A stretch of DNA of 64,000 nucleotides from Pseudomonas uvaldensis (GTDB taxonomy: Bacteria; Pseudomonadota; Gammaproteobacteria; Pseudomonadales; Pseudomonadaceae): NCBI RefSeq assembly GCF_021271205.1, contig NZ_JAIWKS010000004.1, forward strand, positions 496,001-560,000, written 5' to 3'. The notes under the pieces were generated by a model, which was not told where the DNA came from, did not search any database, and saw only the letters and a program-made list of their open reading frames with translations. Shown here in pieces: positions 57,361 through 64,000 of this stretch. Each line of letters opens with the position of its first letter. The first letter of the stretch is position 1. Both the position numbers and the translations under genes were made by a program.

Positions 57361-58443
57361 TTACTCGCCAATCGCGGCCAGTTGATCGGCCTGGTATTCG
57401 GCCAGCAACGGCTCGATCACGGCCTCGACGCCACCGGCAAGGATCTCGTCGAGGGAATACAGCGTCAGGTTGATTCGATGATCGGTGACCCGACCCTGGG
57501 CGAAATTGTAGGTACGGATCCGCTCGGAGCGGTCGCCCGAACCCACCAGCAATTTTCGCTCGCTGGCAATGGCATTGGCCGCGGCGCTGGTCTGCTGGTC
57601 GTTGAGCTTGGCCGACAGCCAGGCCATGGCCCGTGCACGGTTCTTGTGCTGGGAACGTTCTTCCTGGCATTCGACCACGATGCCCGAAGGCAAGTGAGTG
57701 ATACGGATCGCCGAATCGGTCTTGTTGACGTGCTGGCCGCCGGCGCCGGAGGAGCGGTAGGTGTCGATCCGCAGATCCGCCGGGTTGATTTCGATGGCTT
57801 CCTGCTCGTCCGGCTCGGGCAATACCGCCACGGTGCAGGCCGAGGTATGGATGCGGCCCTGGGATTCAGTGGCCGGCACGCGCTGCACACGGTGGGCACC
57901 GGACTCGAATTTCAGCTTGCCGTAAACGTTCTCGCCTTCGACCCGGGCAATGACTTCCTTGAAGCCGCCGTGTTCGCCTTCGTTCTCGGACAGAATTTCC
58001 ACGCGCCAGCCGCGACGCTCGGCGTAACGCGAATACATGCGGAACAGGTCGCCGGAGAAAATCGCCGCCTCGTCGCCCCCCGTACCGGCACGTATCTCGA
58101 GGAAAACGTTGCGCCCGTCGTTCGGGTCCTTGGGCAACAGCATGCGCTGCAGGTTGCTCTCCAGCTCAACCAGCTGTTCCTTGGCTTCGCGGACTTCCTC
58201 GACGGCCATTTCACGCAGGTCCGGGTCGCTGTCCTTGAGCAGCGCCTGGGCACCGGCAAGGTCTTCCTGCACTTTGAGCAGCTGTTTATATGTCGCGACA
58301 ATCGGCTCGACTTCCGCGTACTCCTTGGAGTAGGTGCGGAACTTGTTCTGGTCGGAAATGACTTCGCCATCGCCCAGCAAGGCGGTCAGTTCCTCGAAAC
58401 GGTCCTGGAGAACGTCCAGTTTATTGAGCAGTGACGCTTTCAT
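57361..58443 (-). CDS. prfA: Peptide chain release factor 1
   Basis: A 360-residue class I release factor for UAA and UAG. The GGQ motif is [42 protein letters not shown] near residue 230. The stop-codon-reading PxT-type tripeptide region is in [18 protein letters not shown]. Its ATG overlaps the hemA stop (TAATG). The order hemA-prfA-prmC is standard. Confidence 0.97.
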   Translation of the reverse strand: MKASLLNKLDVLQDRFEELTALLGDGEVISDQNKFRTYSKEYAEVEPIVATYKQLLKVQEDLAGAQALLKDSDPDLREMAVEEVREAKEQLVELESNLQRMLLPKDPNDGRNVFLEIRAGTGGDEAAIFSGDLFRMYSRYAERRGWRVEILSENEGEHGGFKEVIARVEGENVYGKLKFESGAHRVQRVPATESQGRIHTSACTVAVLPEPDEQEAIEINPADLRIDTYRSSGAGGQHVNKTDSAIRITHLPSGIVVECQEERSQHKNRARAMAWLSAKLNDQQTSAAANAIASERKLLVGSGDRSERIRTYNFAQGRVTDHRINLTLYSLDEILAGGVEAVIEPLLAEYQADQLAAIGE

Positions 58444-59729
58444 TACGATTTCTTATCCGAAAAGCTATCCGGTGAACCCTCACCGAGGGCAAAGAGTTCC
58501 TGGGCCATGGCCAGCGCATCGAGGCGGCCTTCGGCGGTCAGCTTCTTGAGCTGGACACTGGGGGCGTGGAGCAGTTTGTTGGTCAGGCCGCGAGCCAGTT
58601 GCGCCAGCACATCTTCAGCGTTGCCACCGTTGGCCAGCAGACGCTGGGCCTTTTGCAGCTCTTCGTCGCGCAGGCGCTCGCTCTGCTGACGATACGCCTT
58701 GAGTACATCCACGGCTGCCAGCTCGCGCAGGCGCACCATGAAGTCCTCGGCGCCGACGCTGATCATCTCTTCCGCCGCCTGGGCCGCGCCCTGCCGGCTC
58801 TTGAGGTTCTCGGCGACCACTTCGTGCAGGTCGTCGACGCTGTAGAGATAAACGTCATCCAGCTCGCCGACTTCCGGCTCGATGTCCCGGGGAACGGCGA
58901 TGTCCACCATGAAGATCGGCTTGTGCTTGCGCAGCTTCAGGGCGCTTTCCACCGCGCCCTTGCCCAGAATCGGCAATTGGCTGGCGGTGGAACTGATGAC
59001 GATGTCGCTATGCACCAGCTCCGCCGGAATGTCCGACAGCAACACTGCATGGGCTCCGAACTGTTCGGCCAGGGTGCTGGCGCGCTCCAGGGTCCGGTTG
59101 GCGACCACGATGCGCTTCACACCCAGGTCATGAAGGTGACGAGCGACCAGGGTGATGGTCTCGCCGGCACCGATCAACAGGGCCTGGCTGCGTTGCAAGT
59201 CACTGAAAATCTGCTTCGCCAGGCTGACAGCGGCAAACGCCACGGACACTGGGTTTTCACCGATAGCCGTGTCGGTGCGCACCTGTTTGGCGGCGTTGAA
59301 CGTGGCCTGGAACAGCCGCCCCAGCAGCGGCCCGACGGTGCCGGCTTCGCGGGCCACGGCGTAGGCCGATTTCATCTGGCCGAGAATCTGCGGTTCGCCC
59401 AGTACCAGGGAATCGAGCCCGGACGCGACGCGCATCATGTGACGAACGGCCGCATCGTCTTCGTGCACATAGGCGCTGGCGCGCAGCTCTTCGAGGCTCA
59501 GATCATGGTATTCGGCCAGCCAGCGCAGCACCGCATCGGCCGAAACGTGATCCTGTTCTATATAAAGCTCGCTGCGATTGCAGGTGGAGAGGATCGCAGC
59601 CTCGCGGCTCTCGGTGAGCCGGCAGAGCTGCTGCAGGGCCTCAACCAGCTGCTCAGGCGTAAAGGCCACGCGCTCGCGGACGTCTACTGAAGCAGTCTTG
59701 TGGTTAATACCAAGTGCAAGGAAGGCCAT
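58443..59729 (-). CDS. hemA: Glutamyl-tRNA reductase
   Basis: A 428-residue enzyme that commits glutamate to tetrapyrrole synthesis by reducing Glu-tRNA to glutamate semialdehyde. The catalytic Cys lies in [14 protein letters not shown] near residue 50; [14 protein letters not shown] is the substrate site; the NADPH domain has [35 protein letters not shown] and [21 protein letters not shown]; a helical dimerisation domain ends the protein. It is divergent from the TPR lipoprotein gene across a 172-bp promoter region. Confidence 0.96.
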   Translation of the reverse strand: MAFLALGINHKTASVDVRERVAFTPEQLVEALQQLCRLTESREAAILSTCNRSELYIEQDHVSADAVLRWLAEYHDLSLEELRASAYVHEDDAAVRHMMRVASGLDSLVLGEPQILGQMKSAYAVAREAGTVGPLLGRLFQATFNAAKQVRTDTAIGENPVSVAFAAVSLAKQIFSDLQRSQALLIGAGETITLVARHLHDLGVKRIVVANRTLERASTLAEQFGAHAVLLSDIPAELVHSDIVISSTASQLPILGKGAVESALKLRKHKPIFMVDIAVPRDIEPEVGELDDVYLYSVDDLHEVVAENLKSRQGAAQAAEEMISVGAEDFMVRLRELAAVDVLKAYRQQSERLRDEELQKAQRLLANGGNAEDVLAQLARGLTNKLLHAPSVQLKKLTAEGRLDALAMAQELFALGEGSPDSFSDKKS

Positions 59730-59901
59730 TCAAGGTCGCTGATGGTGACGTGAAGCCGGCAATTGTCCTACTTCGCCAGATTCAGGACAACCACTCGATC
59801 TCTATCGCCTCGCCTGACAGCGTAAATCGACGGGGCGGTTATGTTTGGTCGAAGGCTTGTGTCATGATGATCCGACCGCAGGTTAGTCGTCCTCTTCCTA
59901 T

Positions 59902-61626
59902 ATGAATAGATCTTCCGCGTTGCTCCTCGCTCTTGCCCTGCTCAGCGGCTGCCAGTCCATGGCCCCCGTATCGACGGACGGTTCGCCGCCGGTCGAAGAC
60001 AGCACGCAGGCCCCTGAAAAGCCCAAGGTCTACGGCTCGTTCAGCGAAGAAACCATCTTCAGCCTGTTGAGCGCCGAACTGGCAGGCCAGCGCAACCGCT
60101 TCGACATTGCGCTGGATAACTACGTGACCCAGGCCATCAATACCCAGGACCCTGGCATCTCCGAGCGGGCGTTTCGCATTGCCGAATACCTGGGGGCCGA
60201 CCAGGCGGCGCTGGATACCGCCATGATCTGGGCGAAGAATGCGCCGGATGACCTTGAAGCGCAGCGCGCCGCCGCCGTACAGCTGGCACGGGCCGGCCGT
60301 TATGACGACTCCATGATGTATATGGAGAAAGTGCTGCTGGGCAAGGGTGACACCCACTTCGATTTCCTTGCATTGTCTGCTGCCGATACCGACCAGGAAA
60401 CCCGCAGCGGCCTGATGAAAAGCTTCGACCGCCTGCTGCAACGCCATCCGAACAACGGCCAGCTGATTTTCGGCAAGGCGCTGTTGCTGCAGCAGGACGG
60501 CGATTCCAAGGGTGCCCTCACGTTGCTCGAGGACAACCCGCCGGAAGCCGGCGAAGTAGCGCCGATCCTGCTGCGGGCGCGCCTGCTGCAAGGCATGAAC
60601 CGGGGTGACGAAGCCCTGCCGCTGCTGGAAAAAAGTATCAAGAAATATCCGGACGACAAGCGCCTGCGCCTCACCTACGCCCGCATGCTGGTGGAAAACA
60701 ACCGCATGGACGACGCCAAGGTGGAGTTTTCCAGCCTGGTCCAGCAATACCCCGAAGACGACGAACTGCGTTACTCCCTGGCCTTGGTTTGCCTGGAAGC
60801 CAAGGCCTGGGAAGAAGCCAAGGGTTATCTGGAAGACCTGATCGCCCGGGAGAGCCACGTCGATTCGGCCCACCTGAACCTGGGGCGCATCGCCGAGGAA
60901 CGCGACGACCCGGAGACCGCGCTGATCGAGTACGCCCAGGTCGGTCCGGGGAATGACTACCTGCCGGCGCAGCTGCGCCAGGCCGATATCCTGATGAGTA
61001 ATGGCAAGACAGCCGAGGCCCAGAGCCGCCTGTCCGTTCAGCGCGACGCCCAACCCGACTACGGAATCCAGTTATACCTCATCGAAGCGGAGACCCTGTC
61101 GAGCAACAATCAGGGCGACAAGGCCTGGGGTGTGCTGCAGCAAGCCCTGAAACAATACCCGGACGACCTGAACCTGCTCTACACCCGGGCCATGCAGGCG
61201 GAAAAACGCAATGACCTGGCGCAGATGGAAAAAGACCTGCGCCTGATCATCCAGCGCGATCCCGACAACGCCATGGCCCTCAATGCCCTCGGCTACACCC
61301 TGTCGGACCGTACCACGCGCTATGACGAGGCCAAGGTACTGATCGAGAAGGCCCACCAGATCAACCCGGAAGACCCGGCGGTGCTCGACAGCCTGGGCTG
61401 GGTGAATTATCGCCTGGGCAACCTCGACGAAGCCGAACGCCTGCTGCGCCAGGCCCTGGAGCGCTTTCCCGACCAGGAAGTCGCTGCTCACCTGGGCGAA
61501 GTCCTGTGGGCCAAGGGCAAGCAACGCGAAGCCCGGCAGATCTGGAACAAATTCCTCAAGGAACAGCCTGACAGCCCCATCCTGCGCGGCACCATCAAAC
61601 GCCTGACCGGATCAGAGACCCTTTAA
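59902..61626 (+). CDS. TPR-repeat lipoprotein
   Basis: A 574-residue lipoprotein: signal peptide with lipobox LSGC (Cys17), then a Pro/Ser-rich linker and about 12 or more TPR-type helical pairs, clearest near the end ([93 protein letters not shown]). Such proteins act as scaffolds at the outer membrane; no specific partner is known here. It is transcribed directly ahead of lolB (4 bp gap), the conserved Pseudomonas order. No strong ribosome binding site is seen before the ATG. Confidence 0.9.
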   Translation: MNRSSALLLALALLSGCQSMAPVSTDGSPPVEDSTQAPEKPKVYGSFSEETIFSLLSAELAGQRNRFDIALDNYVTQAINTQDPGISERAFRIAEYLGADQAALDTAMIWAKNAPDDLEAQRAAAVQLARAGRYDDSMMYMEKVLLGKGDTHFDFLALSAADTDQETRSGLMKSFDRLLQRHPNNGQLIFGKALLLQQDGDSKGALTLLEDNPPEAGEVAPILLRARLLQGMNRGDEALPLLEKSIKKYPDDKRLRLTYARMLVENNRMDDAKVEFSSLVQQYPEDDELRYSLALVCLEAKAWEEAKGYLEDLIARESHVDSAHLNLGRIAEERDDPETALIEYAQVGPGNDYLPAQLRQADILMSNGKTAEAQSRLSVQRDAQPDYGIQLYLIEAETLSSNNQGDKAWGVLQQALKQYPDDLNLLYTRAMQAEKRNDLAQMEKDLRLIIQRDPDNAMALNALGYTLSDRTTRYDEAKVLIEKAHQINPEDPAVLDSLGWVNYRLGNLDEAERLLRQALERFPDQEVAAHLGEVLWAKGKQREARQIWNKFLKEQPDSPILRGTIKRLTGSETL

Positions 61627-61630
61627 GACC

Positions 61631-62248
61631 ATGTTTTTGCGCCACTTCATCGTTTTCAGCTTCATTGCCCTGCTCGCCGGTTGCGCGGGCTTCGGCGCCC
61701 GTGAATCCGTCCAGGGCCACGGCAACCCGACCCAATGGCGTGAGCACAAGGCACAACTGAGCGGCCTCGACGGCTGGCAGATCGACGGCAAGATCGGCAT
61801 TCGCGCCCCGAAAGACTCCGGCAGCGGCACGCTGTTCTGGCTGCAACGCCAGGACTATTACGACATTCGCCTCTCCGGCCCGCTGGGTCGCGGCGCGGCG
61901 CGACTGACCGGACGCCCCGGCCAGGTCTCGCTGGAAGTCGCCAACCAGGGGCGCTACGACGCGCCCTCGCCCGAAGCCCTGCTGGAAGAACAATTGGGTT
62001 GGAAACTGCCGGTCTCGCATCTGACCTGGTGGGTTCGTGGGCTGCCGGCACCGGACAGCAAGAGCCGCCTGACCCTCGACGCCGACAGTCGTCTGTCCAA
62101 CCTGGAGCAGGACGACTGGCAGATCGAATACCTCAGTTATGCCCAGCAGAACGGCTACTGGCTGCCCGAACGCATCAAACTGCACGGCAGCGATCTCGAC
62201 GTCACGCTGGTGATCAAGCAATGGCAGCCGCGCAAGCTGGGGCAATGA
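61631..62248 (+). CDS. lolB: LolB outer-membrane lipoprotein receptor
   Basis: A 205-residue lipoprotein that accepts lipoproteins from LolA and inserts them into the outer membrane. Lipobox LAGC (Cys18). Body: [55 protein letters not shown], the protruding-loop region, and [24 protein letters not shown]. It is followed by ispE after one base, the usual lolB-ispE-tRNA-prs order. Confidence 0.95.
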   Translation: MFLRHFIVFSFIALLAGCAGFGARESVQGHGNPTQWREHKAQLSGLDGWQIDGKIGIRAPKDSGSGTLFWLQRQDYYDIRLSGPLGRGAARLTGRPGQVSLEVANQGRYDAPSPEALLEEQLGWKLPVSHLTWWVRGLPAPDSKSRLTLDADSRLSNLEQDDWQIEYLSYAQQNGYWLPERIKLHGSDLDVTLVIKQWQPRKLGQ

Positions 62249-62249
62249 C

Positions 62250-63101
62250 ATGACCGCCCCGCGCCTGACCCTGCCCTCCCCGGCCAAGCTCAACTTGATG
62301 CTGCATATTCTCGGTCGTCGCCCGGACGGCTATCACGAGCTGCAGACGATCTTTCAGTTCCTGGACTACGGCGATGAAATCACCTTTGCCGTGCGCGACG
62401 ACGGCGTGATTCAGTTGCACACCGAATTCGAAGGCGTCCCCCACGACAGCAACCTGATCGTCAGAGCCGCGAAAAAACTCCAGGAGCAATCCGGTTGTTC
62501 GCTGGGCGTCGACATCTGGATCGAAAAAATCCTGCCCATGGGCGGCGGTATCGGTGGCGGCAGTTCGAATGCGGCGACCACGCTGCTCGGGCTCAACCAT
62601 TTGTGGCAGCTGGATTGGGACGCGGATCGCCTCGCCGCCCTGGGCCTGACGCTGGGGGCCGATGTACCGGTTTTCGTACGTGGCCACGCGGCTTTTGCCG
62701 AAGGCGTAGGGGAAAAACTCACTCCGGTAGAACCCGAGGAACCCTGGTACCTCGTGCTGGTGCCGCAAGTATCTGTAAGTACAGCAGAAATTTTTTCAGA
62801 TCCGCTGTTGACACGTAACTCTCCTCCCATTAAAGTGCGCCCCGTTCCCAAGGGAAACAGTCGAAATGACTGCTTACCGGTGGTAGCGAGGCGTTACCCA
62901 GATGTTCGTAACGCTTTGAATTTGCTAGGTAAATTTACCGAAGCAAAACTCACCGGAACTGGAAGTTGTGTGTTTGGGGGCTTCCCAAGCAAAGCTGAAG
63001 CTGATAAAGTCTCGGCCCTTCTTACAGAGACCCTTACAGGGTTTGTGGCAAAAGGAAGCAACGTTTCGATGTTGCATCGCAAGCTACAAAGCCTGCTCTA
63101 A
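62250..63101 (+). CDS. ispE: 4-diphosphocytidyl-2-C-methyl-D-erythritol kinase
   Basis: A 283-residue GHMP kinase, fourth enzyme of the MEP isoprenoid pathway. It starts [34 protein letters not shown]; the ATP loop is [21 protein letters not shown] near residue 100, and the third motif is [15 protein letters not shown]. From about 62760 the codon use changes from GC-rich to distinctly AT-rich while the protein stays in family. A sigma-70 promoter lies within that part and reads out toward the tRNA and prs. Confidence 0.95.
   Translation: MTAPRLTLPSPAKLNLMLHILGRRPDGYHELQTIFQFLDYGDEITFAVRDDGVIQLHTEFEGVPHDSNLIVRAAKKLQEQSGCSLGVDIWIEKILPMGGGIGGGSSNAATTLLGLNHLWQLDWDADRLAALGLTLGADVPVFVRGHAAFAEGVGEKLTPVEPEEPWYLVLVPQVSVSTAEIFSDPLLTRNSPPIKVRPVPKGNSRNDCLPVVARRYPDVRNALNLLGKFTEAKLTGTGSCVFGGFPSKAEADKVSALLTETLTGFVAKGSNVSMLHRKLQSLL
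62808..62836 (+). promoter_or_regulatory. Sigma-70 promoter inside ispE, for tRNA-Gln and prs
   Basis: TTGACA (62808-62813) is consensus, followed by a 17-bp spacer and TAAAGT (62831-62836). The predicted start is near 62843, about 300 nt before the tRNA. Confidence 0.7.
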
Positions 63102-63138
63102 AAGGAATCGAGTGTTAGGCACTCGCAGCAACAGATAC

Positions 63139-63213
63139 AGGGGCGTCGCCAAGCGGTAAGGCAGCAGGTTTTGATCCTGCCATGCGTTGGTTCGAATCCA
63201 GCCGCCCCTGCCA
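63139..63213 (+). tRNA. tRNA-Gln (anticodon TTG)
   Basis: A 75-nt cloverleaf. The acceptor AGGGGCG (63139-63145) pairs with CGCCCCT (63203-63209), discriminator G, and encoded CCA. The anticodon stem GCAGG/CCTGC encloses TTTTGAT, anticodon TTG, reading CAA. The T arm is TTGGTTCGAATCCAG. It lies between ispE and prs. Confidence 0.97.
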
Positions 63214-63260
63214 TTTTCCTATACTCATCCAGGCATACCCTCAGCCTCCAGGTACTGCGC

Positions 63261-64000
63261 GTGTCCAAGATGATGGTCTTTACGGGGAACGCCAACCCCG
63301 ATCTGGCTCGGCGTGTCGTACGTCAGCTGCATATCCCTCTCGGTGACATTTCTGTCGGTAAGTTTTCCGACGGCGAGATCACTGCCGAGATCAATGAAAA
63401 CGTTCGCGGTAAAGACGTCTTCATTATTCAGCCGACCTGCGCTCCGACCAACGATAACCTGATGGAACTCGTCGTGATGGCTGATGCCTTCCGCCGTTCC
63501 TCGGCTACTCGTATCACTGCTGTTATTCCTTACTTTGGTTATGCCCGCCAGGATCGCCGCCCGCGTTCCGCGCGCGTGGCGATCAGCGCAAAAGTCGTCG
63601 CCGACATGCTGACCGTTGTCGGCATCGACCGTGTCCTCACGGTTGACCTGCACGCTGACCAGATTCAGGGCTTCTTCGATATTCCCGTGGATAACATCTA
63701 CGGCTCCCCGGTCCTGGTGGATGACATCGAAGATCAGCGCTTCGAGAACCTGATGATCGTGTCCCCGGACATTGGTGGCGTCGTGCGTGCACGGGCCGTT
63801 GCCAAATCCCTGGGCGTGGATCTGGGTATCATCGACAAACGCCGCGAGAAAGCCAATCACTCCGAAGTGATGCATATCATCGGCGACGTCGAAGGCCGTA
63901 CCTGTATCCTTGTCGATGATATGGTCGATACCGCCGGCACCCTGTGCCATGCGGCCAAGGCTCTGAAAGAGCACGGCGCGGCCAAGGTCTTTGCCTACTG
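63261..64000 (+). CDS. prs: Ribose-phosphate pyrophosphokinase, 3' truncated by the window edge
   Basis: PRPP synthase: makes phosphoribosyl pyrophosphate from ribose 5-phosphate and ATP for nucleotide, His and Trp synthesis. The start is GTG at 63261 ([19 protein letters not shown]), as in P. aeruginosa; an ATG three codons later is possible. Seen: [62 protein letters not shown], the metal site [19 protein letters not shown], and the PRPP loop [18 protein letters not shown]. About 246 of the roughly 313 residues fall within the window. Confidence 0.97.
   Translation, partial: MSKMMVFTGNANPDLARRVVRQLHIPLGDISVGKFSDGEITAEINENVRGKDVFIIQPTCAPTNDNLMELVVMADAFRRSSATRITAVIPYFGYARQDRRPRSARVAISAKVVADMLTVVGIDRVLTVDLHADQIQGFFDIPVDNIYGSPVLVDDIEDQRFENLMIVSPDIGGVVRARAVAKSLGVDLGIIDKRREKANHSEVMHIIGDVEGRTCILVDDMVDTAGTLCHAAKALKEHGAAKVFAY

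Overview
The window is a contiguous piece of the chromosome of a Pseudomonas of the P. fluorescens group. This is inferred from uniformly high GC and Pseudomonas codon use, many copies of the GTGGGAGCGAGCCTGCTCGCG-type REP hairpin typical of that group, a DUF6124 gene, and a gene order that, from memory, is largely colinear with P. aeruginosa PA4423-PA4441 and PA4640-PA4670. No phage, plasmid, CRISPR or rRNA is seen. One tRNA (Gln, TTG) is present.

Layout. 1-2.9 kb: lpoA (5' truncated), yraN, gmhA/diaA and dolP (envelope biogenesis). 2.9-4.6 kb: an accessory cassette with a DUF6124 gene and a strongly structured leader RNA, enclosed by inverted copies of a roughly 400-bp repeat. 4.6-9.6 kb (minus): sspB, sspA, petCBA (cytochrome bc1) and rpsI-rplM. 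9.7-17.7 kb: tas-like reductase, acyl-CoA dehydrogenase with a divergent AraC/GlxA regulator, zapE, trpS, a hydrolase, zapG and ogt. 17.8-26 kb (minus): an AlkS/MalT-like LuxR regulator, DUF1329, DUF1302 and an AlkK-like acyl-CoA ligase, likely one hydrophobic-substrate regulon. 26-38 kb: LysE exporter, D-2-hydroxyacid dehydrogenase, rsmC, a yybP-ykoY (Mn2+) riboswitch with an UPF0016 Mn exporter, an M48 lipoprotein protease, a dCache chemoreceptor, an HMCES/YedK protein, a 140-bp MITE, an acyltransferase, a YajG lipoprotein and small unknowns. 38-48 kb: mqo with a long leader, a PA4642-like gene, a SulP transporter, wbuC, hpt, upp-uraA, hemH and a TIGR01777 epimerase.

48.2-53.8 kb looks like a light-response module. 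A renalase-like flavoprotein and the operon rudS (TudS-DUF1722 desulfidase) - class II LitR/PplR-like MerR regulator - phrB photolyase are each preceded by a TGTACA-type box; the one before rudS is an exact TGTACA-N12-TGTACA sitting on the expected transcription start. An SDR with both catalytic residues replaced follows. 53.8-64 kb: ykgJ, pagL, the overlapping minus-strand operon hemA-prfA-prmC-moeB-murI, then a TPR lipoprotein, lolB, ispE, tRNA-Gln and prs (3' truncated).

Most of the window is conserved core genome. The best candidates for undescribed biology are the DUF6124 leader RNA inside its inverted-repeat cassette, the light/thiouridine/photolyase module, the degenerate SDR, and the MITE that abuts a stop codon. 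Comparisons to named P. aeruginosa or P. putida loci are from memory and were not searched.
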